Source of the DNA: Tabrizicola soli
Lineage (GTDB): Bacteria; Pseudomonadota; Alphaproteobacteria; Rhodobacterales; Rhodobacteraceae
DNA length: 52,702 nt
Direction: 5' to 3'
Assembly: GCF_015999335.1 (NCBI RefSeq)
Contig: NZ_JAEACP010000027.1
Span: 1 to 52,702 of the forward strand
The notes beneath the pieces were generated by a model, which did no database searches, was not told the origin of the DNA, and saw only the letters and a program-made list of their open reading frames with translations. How positions within the stretch are numbered: position 1 is the first letter of the stretch; each line of letters opens with the position of its first letter. Positions 1 to 7,570 of this stretch are shown piece after piece. Made by a program: the position numbers and the translations under genes.

Positions 1-62
1 TTCGGAAAGAATGGCTTCAGGCGCTCCATTTGCGCCTCGGACAGCCAGTAGAGGTTGCTCAT
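1..62 (-). CDS. IS5-family transposase, N-terminus only (cut by window edge)
   Basis: The minus strand from the ATG at 62 reads MSNLYWLSEAQMERLKPFFP and runs off the left edge. This is the characteristic start of IS5-family transposases, in which SNLYWL and the run up to the PFFP motif are strongly conserved. Only about 20 residues are visible, so the DDE catalytic residues cannot be checked and the element could be intact or broken. The left terminal repeat should lie between 62 and about 126. A CTAG at 125-128 is compatible with the short target sites used by this family, but I cannot confirm the boundary. Confidence 0.75.
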   Translation of the reverse strand, partial: MSNLYWLSEAQMERLKPFFP

Positions 63-421
63 CGGTCAGGTCTCCTTGCGAGGCCTGAATCACGCGAACC
101 GCCCGAAATCAATGGGTCTGGAGCCTAGTAAGGTCGCCTCCCATTCTCCACCTCTAAATGACTTGTCGTCAGTCGGCGCGATCCAAGCTCAAACGAAGTA
201 ATCACGGACATCGCCCAGCAGCCTTGCCGCCGTCCGACTAATGCCCGCGAAGCGTTTCGGGATCAAGGTTGGCTAGCCTTGTTCTGCTCCGGCAACCGTT
301 GAAGGGCGGCTTTCGAGAATGCCGCGAAGCAGTATTCTGCAAAACAGATCGTCCTCTTTGGGCGGAAATCGCCCGAACCCGACGGGCTTCCCCGCCGGGC
401 CCGAGGGGGAGACCCCGTTCC
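63..421. other. intergenic stretch, no gene recognised
   Basis: This interval lies between the divergent 5' end of the IS5-type transposase and the 3' end of the ssb gene. The first part, to about 126, is probably the terminal region of the insertion sequence. The rest contains only short open frames that are shadows or have no recognisable protein. The GC-rich stretch at 380-415, just downstream of ssb on the minus strand, can fold, but no T-run follows it, so I do not call a terminator. Confidence 0.4.
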
Positions 422-826
422 TCAGAACGGGATCTCGTCGTCGCGGTCGACCAGATCGGGGCTTTCACCCTCGGCCGACTTCGGGCGGCTCAGGAAGTCG
501 ACCTTCTCGGCGATGATCTCGCAGCCGTAGCGGTCGGTGCCGGTTGCGTCGGTCCACTTCGTGTAGTGGATACGCCCGTGGACGAGGACCTTCATGCCCT
601 TTTCGCAGTGCTCTGCGACGGTCTTGCCGAGACCGTTGAAGCAGGTGATGCGGTGCCATTCGGTGTCCATGACCCGGTATCCGCTCTCGTCGCGCAGCAC
701 GCGACCTTCCGAGAGGCGGGGGCGCGAGGTGGCGAGGCTGAAGTTGGTGATCTTCGTGCCGCTTTGGGTCGAGCGCACTTCAGGCTTCTGACCGATGTTG
801 CCGGCGAGGATGACGATGTTCTGCAT
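422..826 (-). CDS. ssb: single-stranded DNA-binding protein
   Basis: This 134-aa protein has an OB-fold of the SSB family: it starts MQNIVILAGNIGQKPEVR, has the FSLATS strand and the WHRITCFNGLGKTVAE segment, and ends in the acidic tail DRDDEIPF. That tail is the standard SSB C-terminus that binds partner proteins. I chose the ATG at 826 because AGGAGCTTACC lies just upstream and family homology begins there; a longer reading from 871 is unlikely. It binds single-stranded DNA in the cytoplasm during replication, repair and conjugative entry. Plasmid-borne ssb genes are often found in the leading region, which enters the recipient first, and the neighbours fit that. It lacks the long glycine/glutamine-rich linker of chromosomal SSBs, which is typical of a compact plasmid SSB. 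Confidence 0.93.
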   Translation of the reverse strand: MQNIVILAGNIGQKPEVRSTQSGTKITNFSLATSRPRLSEGRVLRDESGYRVMDTEWHRITCFNGLGKTVAEHCEKGMKVLVHGRIHYTKWTDATGTDRYGCEIIAEKVDFLSRPKSAEGESPDLVDRDDEIPF

Positions 827-1248
827 GGTAAGCTCCTGTGTTTCCTGTCCCTGGGACCGTCCCTTCGACAAGACCCGGAAAAAGCCTGTCGGCTGAGGCG
901 TGCACGGGAGACGGAACGACGACCGGAAACCTCCAGAGGGCCGGGGTGGCGCGGGCAGCCCTGAAGGGGCAACACGGCCCGGACTGACGCGGGGTTGCGC
1001 GCCAGAGGCCGAACAGGCTTAGGGGATTGTCAGTCGAAGGGATGGCACCAAGGATAGGGGCGACCCGGGGCTCTCGCAGAACTCGGCCTTCCTGGCCAAG
1101 GCAACGGGCTTGAAGCATCTTCGAGAGCATCGACCCGGCGGCTCAAGCCAACCTCATCCCCCTGCCCTATCACGCAGACTTCCGTGGGAGTTGCGATGTT
1201 TCGACCTGACGGCTATCCCGGACGCCTCATACAGGACACGAGGGCCCG
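827..1248. other. divergent intergenic region between ssb and hns-like gene
   Basis: About 420 bases separate the two divergent genes and should contain the promoters of both. Short frames here are not credible genes. A CCCTGCCC octamer, the reverse of GGGCAGGG, occurs at 1160-1167. The start of the hns-like gene at 1249 is preceded by ACGAGGG, a weak ribosome-binding site. I see no clear pair of -35/-10 boxes. Confidence 0.4.
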
Positions 1249-1599
1249 ATGGCTGATTTCAATCTCGAGGCGATGTCGCTCAAGGAACTGCAGCAACTGC
1301 AGAAGGACCTCGCCAAGGCGATTTCCTCGTACGAGGACCGTCACAAGGCCGAAGCCCGCACCAAGCTGGAAGCCATCGCCAAGGAGATGGGCTACTCCCT
1401 CGCCGACCTGATCGGTGTTGAGGTGAAAACAACCCGTGCGCCAGCCGGGGCGAAGTACCGTCACCCTGAGAATGCGGCTCTCACCTGGTCTGGCCGTGGC
1501 CGGAAACCGCAATGGTTCGCGGATCATATCGATGCGGGCAGAGACCCGAGCGAGCTCGCGGTCTTAGTTCGAAGCCAGAAAATGCCGGGTCAATCTTAG
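1249..1599 (+). CDS. H-NS family DNA-binding protein (HvrA-like)
   Basis: This 116-aa protein has an N-terminal helical, probably coiled-coil half (residues 5-50, SLKELQQLQKDLAKAISSYE) and a C-terminal H-NS DNA-binding signature around residues 68-90 with YRHPENAALTWSGRGRKPQ. Proteins of this family, such as HvrA and Bv3F, bind AT-rich or curved DNA and act as nucleoid-associated silencers. Plasmid-encoded copies are thought to hide foreign DNA from the host and lower its cost. Its stop codon overlaps the stop of the convergent gene at 1596 by four bases. Location beside ssb and an AcrVA2-like gene is consistent with a stealth or establishment module. Family assignment is firm; its targets are unknown. 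Confidence 0.92.
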   Translation: MADFNLEAMSLKELQQLQKDLAKAISSYEDRHKAEARTKLEAIAKEMGYSLADLIGVEVKTTRAPAGAKYRHPENAALTWSGRGRKPQWFADHIDAGRDPSELAVLVRSQKMPGQS

Positions 1600-2642
1600 T
1601 TTGGCGCCTCGGTGGCGGGAAACTCAAAACTGGCCGCATCCGGCTTCGGCCCCATCACCCGTGTCGGCAGATTGGGGTCAGGTGCTTGGCCCCGATGATG
1701 CCCCTTAACCAGAACGACTTTGCCGCTTCGGTAGTGCCGCTCATGCTCGGACACCCAATGACGGACAGGGCCGTTCCGCTCCTCAACTGTCTGCCGCTCG
1801 AATTCAAGGCGAGCGGTTCTCTCCGCCAAATGCGCAGCAGCCTGCGGGCCGATCCGGATCGTCAGATGAGATTTCTGGGCGCCAAGGATCCACGACTTGC
1901 CAAACTTGCGGGCAGTCTTCGTGTCCTTGGCGGTGAAGGTTTCAGTTTCCGTCGGGATAATCCCACCAAGATCAGGTGAGACCAACATTGCAAACAGAGC
2001 GTAGGGAATGAACAGGTCATACCCTGTTTCAACCTGGTGCACCGTGCGGCGACCTTGGATCATTTCCATCGTATCGCCGCTCCGCAAGCGGAAATCGACA
2101 ACGGACCGACTGAGTTCAACTTCAACGTCGTCATAGTTCAATTGTCCTGTCGGTGTCCGGTTGACAAGCAGTGCACAGATCGGATCGACGACGCGCGAAT
2201 TCTCGCGGTGGTGGAACATTGTAATGCGCAAATGGCCCTCGTGGCGGTCATCAAGGAGGTAGCCGCGCAGTCCCGTTCCCGAAGGCTTGTCATCGTGCCT
2301 GGTCACAGGTGAAGCACGCTCAAATCGTGCAACGCCCAGCTCGCGATCGTCGAACTCTACCCAAACGATGGGAGCGGGAAGCTTCACCTCACCGAGGATC
2401 GCCATGGCAGGCACGCCAACTTCCTCTGCCTGCTTGGAGACAGCATCGTGAAGCGTGTCAGTGTAGGCGGCTGCCAGGTGATCGAGCAGAAACACCTTGG
2501 CCTGCTGCAGCGCATCAAGCGCGTAAACTCGGAACTGCCGCAGGTCGTCGGACGGTGCGAAGTGCCAGATCAAGTCGTCTTTGGGAGCCGACTTCCCAGC
2601 GAGCGACGATCCGTATAATGAAATCAAAGATTTATAGAGCAT
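1596..2642 (-). CDS. AcrVA2-like protein (possible anti-CRISPR)
   Basis: This 348-aa protein has no signal peptide or membrane segment. Features seen are PAPIVWVEFDDRELG near residue 90, RGYLLDD near 128, a helix with IPYALFAMLVSPDLGG near 216, and a basic C-terminal segment near 298-315 with HWVSEHERHYRSGK followed by VVLVKGHHRG. From memory, the same order of signatures (a VYVDI-type strand, a LLPYLLWL-type helix with a following PD, and a C-terminal His/Arg-rich RPHIRRGH-type segment) occurs in AcrVA2, the Cas12a inhibitor whose homologues are widespread on mobile elements. This is recognition by pattern, not by alignment. Even if related, inhibition of Cas12a by distant members is not a given. 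The gene converges on the hns-like gene and lies in a block with ssb and a ParB-like protein. Confidence 0.5.
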   Translation of the reverse strand: MLYKSLISLYGSSLAGKSAPKDDLIWHFAPSDDLRQFRVYALDALQQAKVFLLDHLAAAYTDTLHDAVSKQAEEVGVPAMAILGEVKLPAPIVWVEFDDRELGVARFERASPVTRHDDKPSGTGLRGYLLDDRHEGHLRITMFHHRENSRVVDPICALLVNRTPTGQLNYDDVEVELSRSVVDFRLRSGDTMEMIQGRRTVHQVETGYDLFIPYALFAMLVSPDLGGIIPTETETFTAKDTKTARKFGKSWILGAQKSHLTIRIGPQAAAHLAERTARLEFERQTVEERNGPVRHWVSEHERHYRSGKVVLVKGHHRGQAPDPNLPTRVMGPKPDAASFEFPATEAPN

Positions 2643-2826
2643 TCATCGGACCCCGCGCCGTCTTGTTCAGCTTCCGACGAACGCTTTCGATGATCAAGCG
2701 ACTTCCAGAGAAACGCCGCCGGCCACTTGGCGGCACTTCCGAGCGCTCGACTGGGACGGTTGACCGGCGCAAGGCCCGGATCGGGGACCCTGCCCCGATG
2801 CCGAGCCTCGGGAGAAACCGTGGGCA

Positions 2827-2991
2827 TCATGCCCACGGGTCGACCTCGGCGATCACTTGAACCTCGTCGCCGTCGATTTCATCGGCGGGGACAGCGCCAA
2901 AGGTTCCATCCCCTGCCTGGAAGACGACGATCGAAACCATGAGCGTGGCGGCGAGGGAGGCTGCGAAGGCGTGTGCATCTTTGCGGGACAT
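2827..2991 (-). CDS. small hypothetical protein with N-terminal hydrophobic segment
   Basis: This is a 54-residue frame that starts MSRKDAHAFAASLAATLMVS and continues into an acidic C-terminal half (PADEIDGDEVQVIAEVDPWA). The ATG at 2991 is preceded by AGGAGCC with good spacing, which supports translation. The hydrophobic stretch at residues 8-25 could be a membrane anchor or a signal peptide. I do not recognise the family. It lies in the same minus-strand series as the AcrVA2-like gene and the 157-aa gene upstream. Confidence 0.5.
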   Translation of the reverse strand: MSRKDAHAFAASLAATLMVSIVVFQAGDGTFGAVPADEIDGDEVQVIAEVDPWA

Positions 2992-3382
2992 CTGTTTGGC
3001 TCCTGTCTGGGAGGCGGGGGACCATCCCCCGCGCGACAGGACCCCGCAGGCCCGAAGACTGGCTGACATCACCGGGTGCGTTCGGCTCGTCCGAATCCAC
3101 CCGGCGGCACGGGCTTGCCCGTAGTCCGACCCCGCGCGGGTTGATCTCGAGGACGGGATTCGGGGCAAGGAAGGGAATGGCGAGCGGGGGATGGTGCCCC
3201 AACGTCAGGAGCCGGTTGTCCCGCTGATGCTCGGAACGCCACCAGCCTCCCGGGTAGGCTCTTGGTTGAAGGCCTCCGTCTTGGAGGATGGATCCTTTGG
3301 TGCCCCGCGGCATCGCGGGGCGAGGTTCATGTGGTCGGTGAGAGGCCCGCCAATGAGCAGTCCCCTCACGTCTTTGCAGGGC
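2992..3382. other. intergenic stretch with a perfect hairpin
   Basis: No credible gene lies in these 390 bases; the frames present are low-complexity shadows. A perfect 7-bp stem (CCCCGCG at 3303-3309 and CGCGGGG at 3314-3320, loop GCAT) sits about 60 bases downstream of the 3383 stop on the minus strand. No T-run follows it, so it may be an mRNA 3' stabilising structure rather than an intrinsic terminator. Confidence 0.4.
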
Positions 3383-3856
3383 TCAGGCGGCCAGGTCCGC
3401 GCCCCCTGCCCTATCGCCGTCCTCGGCGCCGACGATCTCAAACCGTGCGTTGCGATAGCCCTCCCGTACGATCCAGAGCTCCGCCGCTGTGACGGACTCT
3501 GCAAGATGCAGCAGCTCGGTGTTGCCACCGAAGTCGAGAAGCACGCGGACCTGCCCCGGCTTCGGTCCCTCGGCCACCTCGAAGATCAGACGGCTGTCTG
3601 CTGAATGACTACGCATGATGGTGACGAGGATCACCCCGTCCGAGGAGAAGTTGCCCTCATGCAGCGTGAAGGAGGCCGGAGCGGTCCAGGTCGGATAGAC
3701 CCGAGGGGGTTCTTTCTTCACGAGACGACCGACACCGTTCGAACGCTCCCAAGCGGCGAGCTTCTTGGTGAAACGTGCCGGCGGCTTGGGACTGCCGTCG
3801 GTGTAGCGGATAAGCGCCCCGAGGGGGGCTGAGTCGATGATGGTCGTTGCAGACAT
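3383..3856 (-). CDS. conserved plasmid hypothetical protein, 157 aa
   Basis: The protein begins MSATTIIDSAPLGALIRYTD and has a soluble, mixed alpha/beta composition. The N-terminal third has a basic stretch (PPARFTKKLAAWERSNG) and the C-terminal half contains LLDFGGNTELLHLAES and WIVREGYRNARFEIVG. I do not recognise a domain. The ATG at 3856 is preceded by GAGGAATC, a good ribosome-binding site, and by a 9-bp inverted repeat that may be an operator. It lies downstream of the large ParB-like gene, separated by a terminator-like hairpin, so it probably has its own promoter. Function is unknown; its context suggests a plasmid establishment or maintenance gene. Confidence 0.75.
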   Translation of the reverse strand: MSATTIIDSAPLGALIRYTDGSPKPPARFTKKLAAWERSNGVGRLVKKEPPRVYPTWTAPASFTLHEGNFSSDGVILVTIMRSHSADSRLIFEVAEGPKPGQVRVLLDFGGNTELLHLAESVTAAELWIVREGYRNARFEIVGAEDGDRAGGADLAA

Positions 3857-3868
3857 GATTCCTCATCC

Positions 3869-3890
3869 TGAATGCGAGATTTCGCATTCA
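3869..3890. promoter_or_regulatory. inverted repeat, probable operator of the 157-aa gene
   Basis: TGAATGCGA at 3869-3877 and TCGCATTCA at 3882-3890 form a perfect 9-bp dyad around the spacer GATT, starting 13 bases upstream of the start codon at 3856. It is AT-richer than its surroundings. Dyads like this are typical operators for small dimeric repressors, but a short mRNA hairpin overlapping the ribosome-binding region is equally possible. Confidence 0.5.
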
Positions 3891-3921
3891 TCATATTGAT
3901 ATTGCTGTATTTTATGGAAGT

Positions 3922-3943
3922 AAAGGGCGGGCTTCCCCGCCCC
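3922..3943 (-). terminator. probable terminator of the ParB-like gene
   Basis: GGGCGGG at 3925-3931 and CCCGCCC at 3936-3942 form a perfect 7-bp stem with a four-base loop. It begins 14 bases downstream of the stop codon of the ParB-like gene, and on the minus strand it is followed by TTTACTT. The T-run is short, so termination may be partial. Confidence 0.55.
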
Positions 3944-3955
3944 GGATGGCTCAGA

Positions 3956-6127
3956 TCACTCCGCAGCCATCATCGACGCAGCGGTCTCCGGCAGATCGGC
4001 CGTCAGGAAAGCCGGGAGATAGACATCTTCGGGTTCGCCCACGTCCTCCCCCTGCCCTTCGGTGATCGGCTCGCCGTCGCCTGCCGCCAGATCGGCCCGA
4101 CGAAGGACCTCGGGCAGCCAGCCGCTGCCCTTGAGGAGCCGCTCGGCTTCGGTGGCCATCTCGCCCTTCTTCAGATGGTCGAGGAGTTGCGCGGTCCCCT
4201 GCCCCTTCGCCTCGCGCACGGCCTCGAGGATCCGGGCCTTCGGCACACGGTTGAGATAGCCATCGACCGTCGGCTCCCAGCCCGCTTCGACCATGTCAAG
4301 ATCGACCGCACGGGCTACCAGATCGGCATGGGCCATGCGGCGGGTCAGACCGCTAGCGGAGATGCCCGCGCCATAGGGGTTCACCTTTTCATGGAGCGCG
4401 TTGATCCCGAAGCTGAGGCAATGCGCCAGCAGAGCCAGACGGCTGCCCTGGTCGAGGACCGTCAGATACTCCCAGAGCGCCGCATCGTCTCCGAGGGGTA
4501 GATCAGCCTCCCAGGCGGCGTGACGCTCATCGACCAGCTTGGCGACGACGCTGTCCTTCAGATCGGGCGCCTGCGCGGACATGTAGACATGACGCACCGA
4601 GGCCTCGAGGCAGCTGCCTGAGGCAGACGAAGTGCGGAACGTATCCGTCACCAGTTTCAGGAGCAGGAGCGTCAGTGCGACGTCCGCCGAGCGCCCGATG
4701 GCCTCGCGCAGCGCGAGGGTCCGGTGGGCAGTCAGTTCCATGACCAGCCGCTCGGGCAACGGCTTCAGCGCGCCGTCATCTTCCTCGTCGGAGGGTTCAA
4801 CGCCGATCGGCTGGCCGCCCGAGGTGATGACGGTGCCTCCGGGGGAGGTCGCGGGCGGGTTCCAGCTGGAAACATCGACTTCACCCCCCTGCCCCATAAC
4901 GCCCGCGGTATCGTCAGCCTGGACCGCGGTCGCTTCGCGCGGCTCATCCTCGGGCCGGACATAGCCACGGTAGACCGCGAGGCTGCCGTCCCGATCCAGC
5001 GTCACGAAGACGCCAGCGCGCCCGACCTCGACCGGGTCGTAGACCAATGGCCGCTGCTCAAGCGCCTCCATTGCCATCTCGAGCTGCCCGAGCCGAGCGT
5101 CGATCTCCTCGGGGTATTCGTCCTTGCCGGAATATTCCTCTTCCAGCGCACGATACTCGGCGAGCAGCGCCGCGTGAGAAGCGCTGTCCTCGTCGGTCAT
5201 CGGTGCAGGATCACCGGCCAGACGCCGGAGACCGTGGCTGTAGCCGTAGGGCAGGTCGGTCGCCACCTCGATCCACTTCCAGCCCTCTGAGGTCAGCGCC
5301 CCGGCTTCCGCCTGGAGCTTCTCGGAGACCAGCCGGTCGAGCAGGGCGGGGTCCTCGAGCCAGCCTCCGTCATCGCCCTGGAAGAGATCACGCAGTACCA
5401 CACCGCCCGCCGCCTCATAGGCATCGACACCCACGAAGACAGTGCGGCGATCCGACGCCCGGACCGAAGTTTCCGTCAGCATGCGCCGGATGGCGTAGGG
5501 CTCCTTGTTCCAGGAGTTCTTCACAGCCTCCCAGACCTGAACCTGACGCGCGTGGTCCGGGTTCACCGTGAAGGCCATCAGCTGTTCCAGCGTCATCCCA
5601 TCCTCGGCATAGACCTCGAGCAGGGCAGGGGCCACGGAGGCGAGCTTCAGGCGCTGTTTCACGATCTGCGGGGTGACGAAGAAGGCGGCGGCGATCGCCT
5701 CCTCGCCCTGACCTTTCTCGCGCAGGGCTTGAAACGCCCTGAACTGGTCGAGCGGATGCAGTGCCACGCGCTGCATGTTCTCCGCCAGCGAGTCGTCCTC
5801 TGCCAGGATATGAGACGCGGCATCCCGCACGATGCAGGGGATCGGCGCGGCCTTCGCCAGCCGCTTCTGCTTCACCAGCAGCGACAGCGCCTGGAAGCGC
5901 CGACCACCGGCCGGGATCTCGAACATGCCGGTCTGGACCCCTTCGGTATCGAGCACGGGCCGAACGTTCAAGCCCTGCAGCAGGCCGCGCCGGGCGATGT
6001 CTTCTGCAAGTTCCTCGACCGAGACGCCAGCCTTGATGCGCCGTACGTTGGACTGGCTCAGCACGAGCTTGTCGAAGGGGATGTCCCGCGATGGGGACAG
6101 GCTGACTTTCTGGGCTGCTTTCGCCAT
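3956..6127 (-). CDS. large ParB/Srx-fold partition-like protein (plasmid ParB-nuclease type)
   Basis: This 723-aa protein has an N-terminal ParB domain. FDKLVLSQSNVRRI opens it near residue 18, IPAGGRRFQAL near 70 carries the ParB GxRR box, and LAEDDSLAENMQR near 113 matches the (A/S)xxENxxR signature. A ParB-type HTH follows around 130-190 (EEAIAAAFFVTPQIVKQRLK). The long C-terminal part is acidic in the middle and helical at the end. Such long ParB-like proteins are common on alphaproteobacterial plasmids outside the partition operon; nuclease or anti-restriction roles have been proposed. I chose the ATG at 6127 because GGAGAAGATCTG precedes it. A parS-like palindrome lies about 90 bases upstream of the start, so RepB could bind in its promoter. 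This is not the repB of the replicon, which lies at 7571-8500. Confidence 0.85.
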   Translation of the reverse strand: MAKAAQKVSLSPSRDIPFDKLVLSQSNVRRIKAGVSVEELAEDIARRGLLQGLNVRPVLDTEGVQTGMFEIPAGGRRFQALSLLVKQKRLAKAAPIPCIVRDAASHILAEDDSLAENMQRVALHPLDQFRAFQALREKGQGEEAIAAAFFVTPQIVKQRLKLASVAPALLEVYAEDGMTLEQLMAFTVNPDHARQVQVWEAVKNSWNKEPYAIRRMLTETSVRASDRRTVFVGVDAYEAAGGVVLRDLFQGDDGGWLEDPALLDRLVSEKLQAEAGALTSEGWKWIEVATDLPYGYSHGLRRLAGDPAPMTDEDSASHAALLAEYRALEEEYSGKDEYPEEIDARLGQLEMAMEALEQRPLVYDPVEVGRAGVFVTLDRDGSLAVYRGYVRPEDEPREATAVQADDTAGVMGQGGEVDVSSWNPPATSPGGTVITSGGQPIGVEPSDEEDDGALKPLPERLVMELTAHRTLALREAIGRSADVALTLLLLKLVTDTFRTSSASGSCLEASVRHVYMSAQAPDLKDSVVAKLVDERHAAWEADLPLGDDAALWEYLTVLDQGSRLALLAHCLSFGINALHEKVNPYGAGISASGLTRRMAHADLVARAVDLDMVEAGWEPTVDGYLNRVPKARILEAVREAKGQGTAQLLDHLKKGEMATEAERLLKGSGWLPEVLRRADLAAGDGEPITEGQGEDVGEPEDVYLPAFLTADLPETAASMMAAE

Positions 6128-6218
6128 CAGATCTTCTCCACGACGGGCGCCGGAAGCCACTCTCCCGATCTCACTTCCCGTCACCCCTCAAACCCCGAGC
6201 CTTTCTCTCTCTTCGGCG

Positions 6219-6238
6219 TTCTTGACCGCGGTCAAGAA
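6219..6238. repeat. parS-like palindrome, copy 1
   Basis: A perfect 20-bp palindrome, TTCTTGACCGCGGTCAAGAA, lies between the repC stop and the promoter region of the large ParB-like gene. The 18-base core TCTTGACCGCGGTCAAGA recurs exactly at 7543-7560 and 7584-7601. Palindromes of about 16 bp with a central GC are the usual RepB-binding centromeres of repABC plasmids, so I infer a parS role. Confidence 0.8.
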
Positions 6239-6254
6239 GTCAAAGCTGCATGTT

Positions 6255-7367
6255 CTATGCGCTCAGGATCGTTTCAAAGTATGCCTCGGGCTGCCTGATC
6301 GTTTCTCCTTTTCCCAACAGGTAATCTAAGATCACTAGAAGCCGTCCAGCGCCGGTTTTCTGGAGGCCACGCATCAGCTTTTCTTGGCGTATTCTAAGCA
6401 ATCGCCCGATATCGAAGAGAACGCGGTTGAGGGCTTCTCCTGTTCGAGGTGGGTCTGGAAAGAAGTCAGAGACATGTGTGAAATCTGTCCATGACATTTT
6501 TGTAGGGTCTCGGTTCATGGAAGGCCCTCCAATGTTTTGGTCAGCGCTGGTCTGCTTTGCCTGCGCGTCTTTCTTAAGAAGTTCTTTTTTTATGGACTCT
6601 ATCTGCCGGTCATTTTGTCCGTTTCTGGCGGACATTTCGCGCGCGCAATCATGGGTGAGGGCTTGGTCGCGTGATTGGATTTCGTCCAGGGCCGCGCTTG
6701 AACTCTCGCACTCTCCGTAGCTCTGCGCGGCGTTGGCTCCGAGTTCTCGGAGATCAGCGATGATCTGCAAGACTGCATCAACCGTGAGGGTTGCTCGTCG
6801 AAGGATGTTCCTGATCGCTCCGAGTGAGGACAACCGCGCTTCGTCGAGGTGCTGGTCCTGAAGGAGGGATGCGCGCAGTGCTAGTGCTTCTGCCCTGAGG
6901 GAGCGAAGGCGTTCACGCTTCTCCGCAACCTTTAACGCTTCAGCCGCCAGCGTGTCGTGGTTCTGTATCAGTGGGTTCAGGTCGATCCCGAACGCGTCGC
7001 GGATAATGCCGCCATACCGCAGGGGGAAGCGTTTGCCGTTTGCCGAGTTCTTCCGGTCGATGAGGCCGGCTGCGTCAAGACGGCCCAAGCAGCGACGTAA
7101 GGTCCTCTCATCGACGCCGTTTGCGCGCTTAGACAAGGAGGCGTTGGAGGGGAACACAACGGTAAGTTTGGGTGGGGTCTCACCATTTGTGGTTTGTCGA
7201 TCGCGTGGAAGAAAGCTGATCAGGGCCGTCAAGACCGTGATGTCGTTGCTCGTCAGGCCAAGTTCTTTCCGCAGGGCGCGTACCGGTCCCAGAAGTTCGT
7301 AGATAGTAGGGCAGGCAATAGCTCTCGGTTCCGCCAAGGCGGTTCGTGTTTGGATTACATGTCTCAT
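6255..7367 (-). CDS. repC: replication initiator RepC
   Basis: This 370-aa protein is the initiator of a repABC replicon. It has the RepC N-terminal segment LRKELGLTSNDITVLTALIS near residues 31-50 and a winged-helix region with FPSNASLSKRANGVDERTLR near 73-92. In this family RepC binds an origin inside its own coding sequence, so oriV probably lies in this gene. I chose the ATG at 7367 (MRHVIQTRTALAEPRAI), where homology begins; its ribosome-binding site is weak, as is common for repC. The gene is third in the repA-repB-repC order and is separated from repB by about 200 bases that hold a counter-transcribed RNA. The C-terminal half, with EKRERLRSLRAEALALRASL, is the more variable part in this family. 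Confidence 0.93.
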   Translation of the reverse strand: MRHVIQTRTALAEPRAIACPTIYELLGPVRALRKELGLTSNDITVLTALISFLPRDRQTTNGETPPKLTVVFPSNASLSKRANGVDERTLRRCLGRLDAAGLIDRKNSANGKRFPLRYGGIIRDAFGIDLNPLIQNHDTLAAEALKVAEKRERLRSLRAEALALRASLLQDQHLDEARLSSLGAIRNILRRATLTVDAVLQIIADLRELGANAAQSYGECESSSAALDEIQSRDQALTHDCAREMSARNGQNDRQIESIKKELLKKDAQAKQTSADQNIGGPSMNRDPTKMSWTDFTHVSDFFPDPPRTGEALNRVLFDIGRLLRIRQEKLMRGLQKTGAGRLLVILDYLLGKGETIRQPEAYFETILSA

Positions 7368-7410
7368 GGTGTTTCGGAAGAAAAAGCTTCCCCGGTCACC
7401 GCGAGCGGTG

Positions 7411-7439
7411 TTGAACTCGATTCGTTTTGGGGGTATCAA
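7411..7439 (+). promoter_or_regulatory. promoter of the repABC counter-transcribed RNA
   Basis: TTGAAC at 7411-7416 and TATCAA at 7434-7439 are separated by exactly 17 bases on the plus strand, antisense to the repB-repC leader. Start of transcription would be near 7446. A strong terminator follows about 15 bases later. Confidence 0.65.
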
Positions 7440-7445
7440 TCAGGT

Positions 7446-7498
7446 GTCGAGACTGATTGAGGCCCTTCGGAAGCACCGCTTTCGGGGGGTCTTTCCTT
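7446..7498 (+). ncRNA. counter-transcribed RNA (incompatibility RNA) between repB and repC
   Basis: A short RNA of about 50 bases is predicted on the plus strand, opposite to the repABC mRNA. It would start just after the promoter at 7411-7439. It ends in a hairpin of 12 pairs (7463-7474 with 7478-7489, loop ACC, four G-T wobbles) followed by TCTTTCCTTTT. In repABC plasmids such an RNA pairs with the repC leader and lowers RepC synthesis, setting copy number and incompatibility. The position between repB and repC and the antisense direction match the family exactly. Ends are predicted, not mapped. Confidence 0.78.
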
Positions 7499-7500
7499 TT
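7463..7500 (+). terminator. intrinsic terminator of the counter-transcribed RNA
   Basis: The stem arms are 7463-7474 and 7478-7489, with the loop ACC and a T-rich tail at 7490-7500 (TCTTTCCTTTT). Read on the minus strand the same hairpin is not followed by T, so it is directional for the antisense RNA. Confidence 0.75.
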
Positions 7501-7540
7501 CTAGCCGGTCCTCCTTTCGTTTTCTGCTCGTTGCTCTTGA

Positions 7541-7562
7541 TGTCTTGACCGCGGTCAAGACA
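7541..7562. repeat. parS-like palindrome, copy 2
   Basis: This is a perfect 22-bp palindrome with the core TCTTGACCGCGGTCAAGA at 7543-7560, immediately after the repB stop in the repB-repC intergenic region. It is the longest of the three copies and lies about 40 bases from the next copy, which suggests a cluster nucleating RepB. Confidence 0.82.
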
Positions 7563-7570
7563 CGGGGTCG

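Noticed and set aside
269-964. 231-codon plus-strand open frame
   Set aside because: It is the shadow of ssb on the other strand and has no protein-like composition.
3956-6127. Taking the large ParB-like protein as the partition protein of the replicon
   Set aside because: The canonical repB is present in the repABC operon; this protein is much longer and outside it.
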